Of a DNA stretch of 64,000 nucleotides, positions 1 to 9,277 are shown one piece after another. Within the stretch, counting starts at the first letter, position 1. The number at the start of each line of letters is the position of its first letter. A program made the translations under genes and the position numbers. The notes beneath the pieces were generated by a model. It was not told the DNA's origin and did not search any database. It saw only the letters and a program-made list of their open reading frames with translations. The DNA is taken from the NCBI GenBank assembly GCA_035536775.1, contig DATLNM010000027.1, positions 1 to 64,000 of the forward strand. The letters are read 5' to 3'. Origin of the DNA: DATLNM01 sp035536775. GTDB taxonomy: Bacteria > Actinomycetota > CADDZG01 > WHSQ01.

Positions 1-191
1 CAAGAAAACTAGATCTCCACAAACTCACTCGCGTCCTCGGTAGGTCCGGCCGATCCCGTCGAGGGTTCCGAAAGTACCCAGATAGATTTGGGCGTGTTCC
101 ACCCCTAAGAGGGGTGCTTCCTCCGATATCTCCGGCTCCCCTTGTCCGCCACGCTGAAAGCGTCGGTAAACGGACAGAAAGGGACGCCTCG
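1..191. other. Left-edge non-coding stretch with a small hairpin
   Basis: No convincing gene is visible before the acyltransferase start. Positions 100-106 (CACCCCT) and 110-116 (AGGGGTG) form a perfect 7-bp inverted repeat with a 3-nt loop. It could be the terminator of a gene ending left of the window, but no T-run follows it. An AAAGGGA sequence near 177-183 is the likely ribosome binding site for the next gene. Confidence 0.4.
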
Positions 192-1541
192 ATGAACAGC
201 TCCATGCGGGCCGGGGATCTTGCGGATGCGACCCCTTCCACGCGCGACCGGTACGTCGATCTGCTGCGCGCGTTCAGCATCTTCGTCGTTGTGGTCGGCC
301 ACTGGCTGATGGCCGTGGTCTACCTGACAGACGGTCGGCTCACGGGTGCCAACGCTCTCGATCTCGTTCCGGGGCTGTGGATCCTGACGTGGGTGCTGCA
401 GGTCATGCCGCTGTTCTTCTTCGTCGGAGGGTTCGCGAACCGCGTCGCCTGGAAAGGTACCGTCGCGCGCGGTGAGGGGTACGGGGCGTTCCTTCGAGCC
501 CGTACCGCACGGTTGATGCGACCGACGTTCGTGTTCGTTGCGGTGTGGACGGCAGCCGCAGTTGTGGCCCGGATCCTCGCTCCAGCGTCGTTCGATTCCG
601 TCGCCGAGGCCACCGAGTTGCTCGCCAAGCCGCTGTGGTTCCTCGCCGTCTACACGCTGGTCGTTGCACTCTCGCCGCTGATGCTGGCGTTGCACGAGCG
701 CTATGGAGCTCGGGTGCTCGTCGCTCTCGTTTCCACTGCAGTTGTCGTCGATGTCATCCGCATCGCGTTCGATCTGACGGCCGTCGGCTACCTCAACTTC
801 GCGACGGTGTGGCTGTTTGCCCACCAGCTCGGCTACTTCTACGGTGACGGCGCCTTGCTCGCCTTCTCACGCAAGGTCTTCGTGGGGACGGCCGTCGGTG
901 CCCTCGTCCTTCTCGCTCTCCTGACCGGCAGCGGCATCTACTCGCCGAGCATGGTCGGCATGGTCACCGAGGCTGCGTCGAACAACTCGCCTCCGACGAT
1001 CTGCCTGATGGTGCTGACCGTGTGGCTTACGAGCGCTGCGCTCATCGTCCGCCCGTACTTCGTTCGCAAACTCGAGTCGAGGCGCACGTGGTCGGCGGTC
1101 ATAGCGGCCAACTCGATGATTATGACGGTGTTCCTGTGGCACCTCACCGCTCTGTTGATCGCCGTCGTCGCTCTCTACCCGCTCGGGTTCCCGCAGGCCG
1201 AAGGTGGTTCGGCTCTGTGGTGGGCGTGGCGTCCGGTGTGGCTCGGTGTTCTGACCATCATCCTCAGCGGTCTGGTCGCGGTGTTCGCCCGCTTCGAGCG
1301 CCCCAAGGCAGACGCCGTTCGTGGCTCGAAGCATGTGGAGGTTTCCGCTCCATCGGTTGCAGCCGGCGTCGCAGCATTGGTGTTAGGCCTAGCAGGCTTC
1401 GCAACCTCCGGGTTCGCCATCGCCCCCGCCGCGCCGACGCTGGGGACTGCGCTCGCGCACCCCGTCGTCAACCTCGTCCTCGTGTACGTCGGTTACCGCG
1501 CACTCGCACGGCGCGCCAACAACGCAGGAGGGGAGCGATGA
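192..1541 (+). CDS. Acyltransferase family 3 integral membrane protein
   Basis: A 449-residue polytopic membrane protein of the acyltransferase-3 (PF01757) type. These proteins move acyl groups such as acetyl onto cell-surface or exported carbohydrates. The family's N-terminal signature is visible as RYVDLLRAFSIFVVVVGHW at residues ~21-39, with the conserved Arg and His, followed by FFFVGGFANR and about ten hydrophobic segments to the C-terminus. I chose the ATG at 192 because it has a purine-rich site (AAAGGGA) just upstream and places the signature near the N-terminus; an upstream in-frame ATG at 114 would add 26 unlikely residues. The last bases overlap the next gene by 4 nt (ATGA), so the two membrane proteins are probably co-translated. 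The acyl acceptor cannot be read from sequence. Confidence 0.85.
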   Translation: MNSSMRAGDLADATPSTRDRYVDLLRAFSIFVVVVGHWLMAVVYLTDGRLTGANALDLVPGLWILTWVLQVMPLFFFVGGFANRVAWKGTVARGEGYGAFLRARTARLMRPTFVFVAVWTAAAVVARILAPASFDSVAEATELLAKPLWFLAVYTLVVALSPLMLALHERYGARVLVALVSTAVVVDVIRIAFDLTAVGYLNFATVWLFAHQLGYFYGDGALLAFSRKVFVGTAVGALVLLALLTGSGIYSPSMVGMVTEAASNNSPPTICLMVLTVWLTSAALIVRPYFVRKLESRRTWSAVIAANSMIMTVFLWHLTALLIAVVALYPLGFPQAEGGSALWWAWRPVWLGVLTIILSGLVAVFARFERPKADAVRGSKHVEVSAPSVAAGVAALVLGLAGFATSGFAIAPAAPTLGTALAHPVVNLVLVYVGYRALARRANNAGGER

Positions 1542-3325
1542 CCGACGCGATCGCCGAGCTCAAGCACCGTGTGGGTTGGCTGGAATACGAGGTCGCGATG
1601 CTCAAGGCGACCGTTTGGCCCGCTCCGCCTCAGCCCATGGCTACGCCAGATCCCCAGCGTCCCAGGGCGCACGACATGATGTCTCCGGCACAGCCGGTCA
1701 CTCTCCCGCCGCCTACTTCATCGCAGCCCTCGACCCCGACGACGGTGCCCTCTGCTAACCCGATGGGGGCTCCGCGTTCGGGTTCGGTCGCGCCGCCGCG
1801 CGGTGGGTCGGCCGAGGACGAGCTCATCGGCACGTGGTTCCCGCGCGTCGGTGCGCTCGCGCTTGTCATTGGCACGGGCTTCGGCTTCAAGTACGCGATC
1901 GACCAGGGCTGGATCGGACCGGCTCTTCGTGTCCTCGCAGGATTGATGCTCGGGCTCGGCCTCTTAGGTCTGAGCGAATGGAGCAGGAAGCGCGATTGGG
2001 CTCCGTACGCGGCGGCCGTCGCCGGTGGAGGGATCGCCGTTCTCTACCTCACGCTGTGGGTCTCCATGCGCCTCTACGGGTTCTTGGTGCCGGCGGAAGC
2101 GTTCGCAGCCCTGCTGTTCGTGAGCGCTGCGGGCGGGGGATTCGCTCTGCGCCACAGCTCGCAAGCCCTTGCCGTGATGGCGTTGGTTGGTGGGTTCATC
2201 AACCCGTTCGTCACAGGCGTCGGCTCACAGATGCCGGTAGGGCTGTACCTCTACACGCTCGCGCTTGACGCCACGGTGATCGGCCTGAGTCTGGTCCGCA
2301 GGTGGACGCCCCTCGAGAAGGTGGCCTTCTTCGGCAGCTGGGTTCTGTTCGCTGCAGGCGAAGGCTCGCGGTCGGTGTCGTTCATGGCGGCGACAGTCCT
2401 GTTCGGGATGTTCCTTGCGCTGCCCTACCTCCGCAGCCTCCGCAACCGCGGTAACTCGTGGAGCGATGCAGGCTTCATCGTCACCAACGGCTACATCTAT
2501 TACGCGGCGATCTTCGCCACGTTGTCCGACGACCTCGAGGTCTGGCGCGGCACCTTCACGCTCGCGCTCGCCGCGCTATATGCGGGTCTCGCCGTTCTCA
2601 TGCGCACGAGCGAAGGCGAGGGCGTGCTCATCCGCAACCTGTCTGGGGCCATGGCGGTGTTCTTCGTCGTGGTCTGGGCACCGGTAGAGCTCGATGGGCA
2701 ACAGGTCATGCTGATGTGGGCGCTGCAAGGTGCCGCCTTCATGATCGCCGCCGGCGTCACCGGATGGCACACCCTTCGGGCCGCCGGCTGGACGGTGACC
2801 TTGCTCGCGGTCGTCGCGCAGATCGGCATGCGCGGCCTCGACCCATTCGTCACGGTCGACGACACGATCGAATTCGCCGTGTTTGTGCTGACCGTCGGGA
2901 CATTAAGCCTCGCGGCCTACCTGGAGTCGAAGGAGCGCTCGCTCCAGCAGATCGATGTCGGAGTCGCTGCAGTTGTGGCGGCCAACCTCGTTGCGTTGAT
3001 CGGGTTGAGTCTGGAGTTGTTCGATGCCGTCGGAGGTCGTATGGGCTCAGACGAAGCCGATGTGCAGTTCGGACTATCGGCGATGTGGGCGCTCTACGCC
3101 GCCGGTTTGCTCACCGTCGGAATCATGCTGCGCTCAAAGACGGCGCGCACGATGTCGATAGTGCTGTTCGGCATCACGCTGTCGAAGATGGCGCTGAACG
3201 ACCTATGGCTCCTAAACACCCTGCAGCGCCTGATCGGCTTCTTCGGAATAGGCGCCTTGCTCCTAACCGCCTCCCTCTCCTACAACCGAGCCAAGAACTT
3301 CATCCTCGAAGGCCTAGAGCGATAA
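1538..3325 (+). CDS. DUF2339 family multi-spanning membrane protein
   Basis: A 595-residue predicted membrane protein of the DUF2339 family, whose function is unknown. It begins with a short helical stretch (residues ~4-25, IAELKHRVGWLEYEVAMLKA) of the coiled-coil kind usual for the family. A Pro/Ser/Thr-rich linker follows to about residue 90. The conserved core opens with GTWFPRVGALALVIGTGF and continues as some 14-16 hydrophobic segments, including VGGFINPFVTG. The ATG at 1538 overlaps the acyltransferase stop (ATGA) and has GGAGGGGAG immediately upstream; reading the same frame from further upstream only gives out-of-family sequence. Coupling to an acyltransferase hints at envelope modification, which is inference. 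Confidence 0.85.
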   Translation: MTDAIAELKHRVGWLEYEVAMLKATVWPAPPQPMATPDPQRPRAHDMMSPAQPVTLPPPTSSQPSTPTTVPSANPMGAPRSGSVAPPRGGSAEDELIGTWFPRVGALALVIGTGFGFKYAIDQGWIGPALRVLAGLMLGLGLLGLSEWSRKRDWAPYAAAVAGGGIAVLYLTLWVSMRLYGFLVPAEAFAALLFVSAAGGGFALRHSSQALAVMALVGGFINPFVTGVGSQMPVGLYLYTLALDATVIGLSLVRRWTPLEKVAFFGSWVLFAAGEGSRSVSFMAATVLFGMFLALPYLRSLRNRGNSWSDAGFIVTNGYIYYAAIFATLSDDLEVWRGTFTLALAALYAGLAVLMRTSEGEGVLIRNLSGAMAVFFVVVWAPVELDGQQVMLMWALQGAAFMIAAGVTGWHTLRAAGWTVTLLAVVAQIGMRGLDPFVTVDDTIEFAVFVLTVGTLSLAAYLESKERSLQQIDVGVAAVVAANLVALIGLSLELFDAVGGRMGSDEADVQFGLSAMWALYAAGLLTVGIMLRSKTARTMSIVLFGITLSKMALNDLWLLNTLQRLIGFFGIGALLLTASLSYNRAKNFILEGLER

Positions 3326-3353
3326 AACGAACTTGAGTCAACGTTGATTGAGG

Positions 3354-3383
3354 TTCTTCCCCGTGAGGACTCGCGGGGAAGAA
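3354..3383 (+). terminator. Strong hairpin after the DUF2339 gene
   Basis: TTCTTCCCCG (3354-3363) pairs with CGGGGAAGAA (3374-3383). The inner bases TGA/TCG extend the stem, leaving a GGAC loop. It sits 28 nt after the stop of the DUF2339 gene. There is no clear T-run, so it may be a factor-assisted or weak terminator. It also marks the left edge of the helicase unit. Confidence 0.55.
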
Positions 3384-3436
3384 GGTGCCCCGTGTTGACT
3401 TTGCTGAGGACCTATCCAGACAAGTAGCTTGCATTC

Positions 3437-6400
3437 ATGGGCACAGGGGTGGGTCCAGATCGACCGACGGGTCTTTATGAAGAACTGATTAGCGAGAGCC
3501 TCAAGCGCGACCTCGAAGGCCTTTCGGAAGCTGGGTTCACCGCGTTCAGGGCAAAACTGGACGCAGCCGAGGCTCCAGGTGTTCTGGCTGCGTACCTTGA
3601 ACGTTTCCTAAGGCAGGCTCTGGCACGACTTCCATCCGAGGAACGGCTGCGTCGTCAAGTCGAGCTTTGTAATGAGATTGTTCAGCTCGTCTCAAGCAAT
3701 GGCTCCGACGAGGCACTCGACCCCCTCATCACACCCGCGGAACTTCTCAAAGCCCTTGTCCACCAGGGCGGCAGTGCCCCGCCCCGACCCCAGACACCGC
3801 TGGATCAGAGTGCGCTGCTGGTCAATGCTCCGCGCGAGCCCAAATTGGCATCGGAGCTATCGACTGAATTGAGGTCTGCTGATCGCGTCGACCTCCTTTG
3901 TTCGTTTGTAATGTGGAATGGCGTCCGTGCGCTACGCCCCTCGCTTGAGTACGCATTGGAGAAAGGTGTTCCGCTTCGCGTCATTACTACGACCTACATG
4001 GGCACTACGGAAAAGCGCGCGCTGGATCTACTCGAGTCTATGGGTGCCCAAATCAAGGTCTCCTACGATTCGCGCGTTACCAGGCTCCATGCAAAGGCGT
4101 GGCTATTCGAGCGGGACACGGGCTTCTCCACCGCCTACATTGGATCCTCGAACCTCTCGCACTCAGCTCTGCATGAGGGCCTCGAATGGAACGTTCGGGT
4201 GTCCCAGCGGAGCGCCGGTGACTTGCTGGATCGATTTCGAATGGCCTTCGAAAGCTACTGGGCGGACCCACATTTTCTTCCCTACGATGCCGAGAGGTTC
4301 CTTGAGGCCTCGCATTCGGAGGGGCGAACGAATGTTGATTTCACCGCTTTTGATGTCCGCCCCTACCCACACCAGGAGCAGATTCTCGAGAGGCTCAAAG
4401 TCGAGAGAGAGCGCCATTCCAGGAATAGGAACCTTGTCGTGGCCGCGACCGGGACGGGGAAAACTGTTATCGCCGCTCTTGACTATCGTCGGTTGGCGGA
4501 AGAATGGGGCGGCGCGAGCCTGCTATTCGTTGCCCACCGTAAGGAGATCCTGACTCAGTCGCTGACCACATTTCGGCATGTCATGCGTGATGGTTCCTTC
4601 GGAGAGCTACAGGTGGGCGACGAGCGAGCAGACCGGTGGCAGCACGTCTTTGCGTCGGTTCAGGGACTTTCGCGCGAGATGGTTGAGTCTCTCGAACCTT
4701 CCAAGTTTGACGTCGTCATCATTGATGAGTTCCATCACGCAGCCGCGCCGACGTATGCCCGATTGCTCGATCACTTGGCGCCGAAACAACTCCTTGGACT
4801 CACAGCGACCCCAGAGAGAACAGATGGCCAGGATGTCACGGTTTGGTTCGGTGGACGAATCGCAGCCGAGCTACGAGTGTGGCAGGCAATCGATGAAGGA
4901 TTGCTGTGCCCCTTCCAGTATTTCGGGGTTGCTGACGAAGTCGATCTCGGCACTGTTGCATGGCGACAAGGCGGCTATGACCTAAGGGCTTTGTCCGAGG
5001 TCTACACCGGTAACGAGGCGAGAGTCGCCAAGGTTCTTCGCGCCCTCAAGGAGACGGTCTTCGACGTAGGACGCATGAGAGCCCTTGGATTTTGTGTCTC
5101 GGTTGAGCACGCAAAGTTCATGGCGGAGTCATTCCAGCGAGCGGGCATTCCCTCACGTGCGGTCCACGGCGGATCGGCACCTGACGACCGCGAACAAGCC
5201 CTGCGCGATCTTCGCGACCGACGCGTAAATGTTCTTTTTGCAGTGGATCTGTACAACGAGGGCGTTGACGTTCCCGAAATCGATACCGTCCTTTTCCTCC
5301 GCCCAACCGAGAGCGCGACAGTCTTTCTGCAACAACTTGGTCGCGGACTACGAACGTGTCCCGGGAAGGCGGGCCTAACAGTGCTCGACTTTATCGGGCA
5401 GCAGCACCGCAAGTTTCGCTTCGATCTCCGCTATCGGGCGTTGACAGGCGCATCGCGAGCTGACTTGGAGAAGCAGGTCGAGAATGAGTTTCCGTTCTTG
5501 CCATCGGGCTGCCATATCCAGTTGGACCGAGTGAGCCGAGAGATCGTCCTCAACAACATCAAATCTGCGCTCGGCCTGCGCCGGGATCGGCTGATTGCTG
5601 AGCTCAAGTCAATGGGTGAGGTGAGTCTTGAGGCTTTTCTAGCAACTAATCACCTTCGCCTCAGCGATATCTATCGCGGAGGTGGAAGCTGGACTGGACT
5701 CAAGAAGGCAGCCGGCCTTCCCGTCGACCCCGAGGGTCCGGAGCATGCCTCATACATGCGAGGTGTAAGCAGGTTGCTGCACATCGATGATCCCGAGCGC
5801 CTCGACCTATACAGACGAGTCCTTCAGCATTCTGAGCCGGATGACTTCTCACGGATCAGTGAGCGACATCGTCGTCTACTGACGATGCTCCATTTTTCGC
5901 TAAGGGCGGGCGCTCCCGAGGCGTCCATCCCAGATGCCCTTCGGAGGCTCTACGAGCACAAAGCCATTCAAGAAGAGCTGGTGGAGGTGTTCGATCTGCT
6001 AGATCAGCAGGCCGACACCCTACCGATGCCGAGCGATCTTCCGGACGAGATTCCGTTGTTGGTCCATGAGAGATATTCGAGAGACGAAGTCCTCAGCGCG
6101 GTTGGACAATCGACAATTTCCAAGCCAACACAGCTGCGCGAGGGCGTTCGATACGTGAAGGATCACCTTCTAGACCTACTGTTTGTGACGCTCAAGAAAT
6201 CCGATCGAGACTTCTCGCCAACCACGATGTACAAGGACTACGCGATCTCACCCACACTGTTCCATTGGGAGAGTCAATCGACGACGAGCGAAGATAGGGA
6301 AACAGGACAGCGCTACATCAATCATGAGCAAACAGGTAACAAGATTGCATTGTTCGCCCGCGCAGAGAGAACTTGGGACCTTGGCACATCTCCGTACATG

Positions 6401-6517
6401 TTCCTAGGGTTGGTGCGCTACGTAAGCCATTCTGGAAGTCGGCCAATGTCGATCGTCTGGAAGCTAGACACGCCGCTACCAATGGACTTCTTCGAAGTCG
6501 CCCGAGCCGTGACGTAG
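3437..6517 (+). CDS. PLD-nuclease/superfamily 2 helicase with DUF3427-type tail
   Basis: A 1026-residue multidomain protein. Residues ~130-290 form a phospholipase-D-like nuclease module with one HxK motif (H218, K220) and GSSN at 236-239. Then comes a superfamily 2 helicase core: Walker A ATGTGKT (337-343), motif II DEFH (430-433), LGLTATPERTDG (454 on), and motif VI QQLGRGLR (632-639). The last ~230 residues match the DUF3427-type tail usual for this architecture. Such proteins translocate on nucleic acid using ATP, and homologues often lie in restriction or defence neighbourhoods. The ATG at 3437 lacks a clear Shine-Dalgarno sequence. Codon choice is less GC-biased than in the flanking genes (many AAT, ATT, AGG, TCA), which suggests acquisition by transfer. 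Its partner may be the gene 52 nt downstream. A defence role is inference. Confidence 0.88.
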   Translation: MGTGVGPDRPTGLYEELISESLKRDLEGLSEAGFTAFRAKLDAAEAPGVLAAYLERFLRQALARLPSEERLRRQVELCNEIVQLVSSNGSDEALDPLITPAELLKALVHQGGSAPPRPQTPLDQSALLVNAPREPKLASELSTELRSADRVDLLCSFVMWNGVRALRPSLEYALEKGVPLRVITTTYMGTTEKRALDLLESMGAQIKVSYDSRVTRLHAKAWLFERDTGFSTAYIGSSNLSHSALHEGLEWNVRVSQRSAGDLLDRFRMAFESYWADPHFLPYDAERFLEASHSEGRTNVDFTAFDVRPYPHQEQILERLKVERERHSRNRNLVVAATGTGKTVIAALDYRRLAEEWGGASLLFVAHRKEILTQSLTTFRHVMRDGSFGELQVGDERADRWQHVFASVQGLSREMVESLEPSKFDVVIIDEFHHAAAPTYARLLDHLAPKQLLGLTATPERTDGQDVTVWFGGRIAAELRVWQAIDEGLLCPFQYFGVADEVDLGTVAWRQGGYDLRALSEVYTGNEARVAKVLRALKETVFDVGRMRALGFCVSVEHAKFMAESFQRAGIPSRAVHGGSAPDDREQALRDLRDRRVNVLFAVDLYNEGVDVPEIDTVLFLRPTESATVFLQQLGRGLRTCPGKAGLTVLDFIGQQHRKFRFDLRYRALTGASRADLEKQVENEFPFLPSGCHIQLDRVSREIVLNNIKSALGLRRDRLIAELKSMGEVSLEAFLATNHLRLSDIYRGGGSWTGLKKAAGLPVDPEGPEHASYMRGVSRLLHIDDPERLDLYRRVLQHSEPDDFSRISERHRRLLTMLHFSLRAGAPEASIPDALRRLYEHKAIQEELVEVFDLLDQQADTLPMPSDLPDEIPLLVHERYSRDEVLSAVGQSTISKPTQLREGVRYVKDHLLDLLFVTLKKSDRDFSPTTMYKDYAISPTLFHWESQSTTSEDRETGQRYINHEQTGNKIALFARAERTWDLGTSPYMFLGLVRYVSHSGSRPMSIVWKLDTPLPMDFFEVARAVT

Positions 6518-6569
6518 AACCTCGGGATCGGTACATTCGGCCCACGACACGCGAGATGCGGAGGTGGCC

Positions 6570-7091
6570 GTGAACCGGACCATAGGACTGATTCTGGCTC
6601 GGGCTGAGGCGGATGGCGGATTCTATGACGGTTCGTGCGAGGAGCTTCCGTGGAGCTTCTGGGTTCAGGAGCTGTCTGATCCTGAGCGGGATGTCGAGCG
6701 AATGCTTCGGGTTTGGAATGGCGAGTTTCTCGAGGTGCGGCGGTATGGCGCGGAGCCGAACGACCGGTACCTCTATGTGTTCAGGGACGGACTCGACCTC
6801 GCTACTTGTTGCATCTCCGAGAACATGGGCTTTCAGTACTTCCAGTGGTTCTTCGACGCTGAGCACCTTCGCTCATCGCTAGGCGCGCTCAATCCACCAG
6901 ACGAGATCTCCCGGGGTCTACCAGCGGCTGCGGAAGTGTGGCAGGCGGTCATTCCAGATGATGAGCTCCCCGAACTCCTGTCCGCGGCGCGCTCGGTGGC
7001 GATGGCGTACGTGTCGGGCGACGACTATTCGGGTGACGTGCGCGAGCTTGCCCTCCGGTTCCAGGAGCTTCTAGCTGCCCAAACTTTCTGA
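6570..7091 (+). CDS. Uncharacterised acidic protein downstream of the PLD-helicase
   Basis: A 173-residue soluble protein that I do not recognise. It is acidic, rich in Glu, Asp, Trp and Phe, with aromatic clusters (PWSFWVQEL near residue 27, FQYFQWFFD near residue 90). It has no signal peptide, membrane segment or obvious catalytic motif. I prefer the GTG at 6570 because CGGAGG ends five bases upstream; a GTG two codons earlier (6564) would lie inside that site. It follows the helicase on the same strand after 52 nt and shares its somewhat atypical composition, so the two may be one transferred unit. It could be an accessory or immunity-type protein, but nothing in the sequence proves this. 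Confidence 0.65.
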   Translation: MNRTIGLILARAEADGGFYDGSCEELPWSFWVQELSDPERDVERMLRVWNGEFLEVRRYGAEPNDRYLYVFRDGLDLATCCISENMGFQYFQWFFDAEHLRSSLGALNPPDEISRGLPAAAEVWQAVIPDDELPELLSAARSVAMAYVSGDDYSGDVRELALRFQELLAAQTF

Positions 7092-7146
7092 CATTCTCCG
7101 CATAGCGCGGGTGGTGTTGAAAAGTTCGTTTCGAGTTCGCTCCGGC

Positions 7147-7180
7147 TGCCTCAGGACTCTTAGGTCATTTTCAGGTTGAG
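7147..7180 (+). promoter_or_regulatory. Putative response-regulator box upstream of the two-component genes
   Basis: TCTTAGGTCAT (7158-7168) is followed, exactly 11 bp on, by TTTCAGGTTGA (7169-7179), sharing T-Y-T-Y-A-G-G-T. A further CTCAGG lies at 7150-7155. Direct repeats spaced 11 bp are the usual binding geometry of OmpR-type regulators. A related series precedes the lipoprotein gene at 9272. Autoregulation of the response regulator is inferred. Confidence 0.5.
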
Positions 7181-7196
7181 GTCGCACACTTGCGGG

Positions 7197-7871
7197 GTGG
7201 ATAAGCACGTTCTCGTCGTGGATGACGAACCGGCGTTGAGGGATGCGTTGCGGCGGGCCTTGGACCTCGAGGGCTACCGGGTATCGCTTGCTGAGGATGG
7301 GTCGGCGGCGCTCGACGCCATGACCGCCGAGCCTCCGGACGTCATCGTGCTCGACATCCTCATGCCACCGCCGGACGGGCTCGAGGTGTGCCGGTCGCTC
7401 CGGCGCTCGGGAGACCGGACGCCGATCCTGATGCTGACTGCCCGCGACACCGTCGACGACCGTGTCGCGGGGCTCGATGCCGGCGCCGACGACTACCTTG
7501 TGAAGCCGTTCGCGCTCGACGAGCTGCTGGCGCGGCTGCGGGCGCTGCTGCGTCGAACCTCCGAGGACGGCGCGCCCATGACGTTCGCGGACGTCACGCT
7601 CGACCCCGGCACCTACGAGATTCACCGGAGCGGTCGACCTATCGAGCTGACCCGCACGGAGTTCTCGCTCCTCGAGCTGTTCATGCTCAACCCGCGCCAG
7701 GTGCTTCCGCGCTCGACGATCCTGGAGCGCGTGTGGGGCTACGACTTCGGGCCGACTTCGAACTCGCTCGAGGTCTACATCGGTTATCTGCGACGCAAGC
7801 TCGAAGAAGGCGGAGCGCCCCGCTTGATACACACCATCCGCGGCGTCGGCTATGCGCTGAGGGAGAGATGA
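7197..7871 (+). CDS. OmpR/PhoB-family response regulator
   Basis: A 224-residue two-component response regulator. The receiver domain shows the acidic pair in VLVVDDEP, the phospho-accepting D53 in VLDILMPPPDG, and K103 in YLVKPF. The C-terminal ~95 residues are a winged-helix DNA-binding domain, with ELTRTEFSLLELF and a terminal YIGYLRRKL...IRGVGYALR signature. I chose the GTG at 7197 because it places the receiver start correctly; a TTG at 7176 would add seven residues. The stop overlaps the kinase start (ATGA), so the pair is translationally coupled. It probably controls the following lipoprotein-adaptor-ABC genes through the 11-bp repeats upstream of both units; this is inferred from position and repeat similarity. 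Confidence 0.93.
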   Translation: MDKHVLVVDDEPALRDALRRALDLEGYRVSLAEDGSAALDAMTAEPPDVIVLDILMPPPDGLEVCRSLRRSGDRTPILMLTARDTVDDRVAGLDAGADDYLVKPFALDELLARLRALLRRTSEDGAPMTFADVTLDPGTYEIHRSGRPIELTRTEFSLLELFMLNPRQVLPRSTILERVWGYDFGPTSNSLEVYIGYLRRKLEEGGAPRLIHTIRGVGYALRER

Positions 7872-9277
7872 AGCTCACCGAACGCCTCGCCGGGGTCAGC
7901 TTGCGAAGCCACCTCACGGTTGTTGCAGCAGCTGCCGTCGCGCTTTCACTCGCACTTGCGTCGATCGTCGTGTTCGTCGCGACACGCGCCCAACTGCGCG
8001 CCCAGCTCGACTCGACCCTCGAAGCTCTCGCGGCTCGGGTCGACCCCATGCGCGAGAGCGTCGAGGGGAGGTTCGCGGTCTCGCTCGATGCCGGAGGGCT
8101 CAGCGGGGAGCGCGGACTTGTGCAGTTCGTGCCCGAGAGCGGGGAGCTTCCCCTGCCCGCCGAGCCGGTTCCGCCCGGGATGATCGCCCCCGGGTCCGAC
8201 CTGGTTTTCGTCGGCCCCGAGCGATTGTTGCCGATCTCAGACAGGGCGCGCGCCGTCGCCGCCGGCCGAGAGGCCCCTTACTTCGAGGATGTCGATGTCG
8301 GAGATGTCCCCATGCGGGTGTTCACGATCCCGGTCGCACCGGGGTTGGCGGTCCAGGTCGCTCAGCCTCTCGACGAGATCAGGTCGGTCCTGTCGCGACT
8401 CGCGTTAGTGCTGTTGGGCGTGACCGCGGCGGGCGCGCTCGGGGCGGGCGCGCTCGGACGCGCCGTGGCGCGCTCGGCTCTCCACCGGGTAGGTCGTCTC
8501 ACCGAGGTTGCCGAGCACGTCCGCTCCAGCAAGGACTTCGGGAGCCGCATGGAGGTCGAAGGTGACGACGAGCTGAGCCGACTGGCGACGAGCTTCAACG
8601 CCATGCTCGACACGCTCGAGTCGTCGATCGCGAGTCAGCGGCAGCTCGTGGCCGATGCGTCGCATGAGCTCCGCACTCCGTTGACGAGCATCCGCACCAA
8701 CGTCGAGGTCCTGGCGCGCGCAGATGATCTGCCCGAGGAGGAGCGCGCCGTGATGCTCACGGACATCACTGGGCAGCTCGACGAGCTGACGTCGCTCGTG
8801 TCAGACCTCGTCGAGCTCGCGCGCGATGGCTCGGCCCCGACCCAGGTCGAAACGCTTCGTCTCGACGAGATCGTGGACGAGGTTGTCGACCGGACGCGCC
8901 GGCTGGTCCCCGGCATCACCATCACGACAACCACCGAGCCAACCGAGGTGCGAGGAGACAGGCACCGACTCGAGCGTGCCGTCTCGAACCTTCTCGACAA
9001 CGCGGGGAAGTGGACGCCCGAGGGAGAGGAGATCGAGGTCACGGTTGCGGCGGGTGAAGTCAAGGTGCGCGATCGCGGCCCCGGTATCGACGCGACCGAC
9101 CATCCGCACATCTTCGACCGCTTCTACCGGGCGCCGTCCGCGCGGGGCAAGCCTGGGTCCGGGCTCGGACTGGCTATCGCGCGCGAGGTCGCCGTTGAGC
9201 ACGGCGGCACGGTCAGCGCGAGCAACGCGCTCGACGGTGGAGCCATCTTCCGCCTCACGTTGCCTGCCCCCTCTTAG
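7868..9277 (+). CDS. HAMP-domain sensor histidine kinase
   Basis: A 469-residue membrane sensor kinase. Membrane segment 1 is at about residues 15-37, an extracytoplasmic region of ~135 residues follows, and membrane segment 2 is at about 176-199. A HAMP linker follows, then the dimerisation/phosphoacceptor helix with H266 in SHELRTP. The ATPase domain has the N box NLLDNAGKW, the G1 box RDRGPGID, and the G2 box GSGLGLAIA. All catalytic landmarks are present, so it should autophosphorylate and act on the coupled regulator. The sensed signal is unknown; because the next genes encode an exporter with a peptidoglycan-binding adaptor, an envelope or antibiotic cue is plausible. Confidence 0.93.
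   Translation: MKLTERLAGVSLRSHLTVVAAAAVALSLALASIVVFVATRAQLRAQLDSTLEALAARVDPMRESVEGRFAVSLDAGGLSGERGLVQFVPESGELPLPAEPVPPGMIAPGSDLVFVGPERLLPISDRARAVAAGREAPYFEDVDVGDVPMRVFTIPVAPGLAVQVAQPLDEIRSVLSRLALVLLGVTAAGALGAGALGRAVARSALHRVGRLTEVAEHVRSSKDFGSRMEVEGDDELSRLATSFNAMLDTLESSIASQRQLVADASHELRTPLTSIRTNVEVLARADDLPEEERAVMLTDITGQLDELTSLVSDLVELARDGSAPTQVETLRLDEIVDEVVDRTRRLVPGITITTTTEPTEVRGDRHRLERAVSNLLDNAGKWTPEGEEIEVTVAAGEVKVRDRGPGIDATDHPHIFDRFYRAPSARGKPGSGLGLAIAREVAVEHGGTVSASNALDGGAIFRLTLPAPS

Noticed and set aside
105..824. Long minus-strand reading frame over the acyltransferase gene
   Set aside because: It is antisense to a clear membrane protein; its translation is charged and repetitive without any domain. 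A shadow of GC-rich codon structure.
3395..3430. Sigma-70 promoter (TTGACT) before the helicase gene
   Set aside because: A TTGACT exists at 3395-3400 but no -10 hexamer lies at the correct distance.
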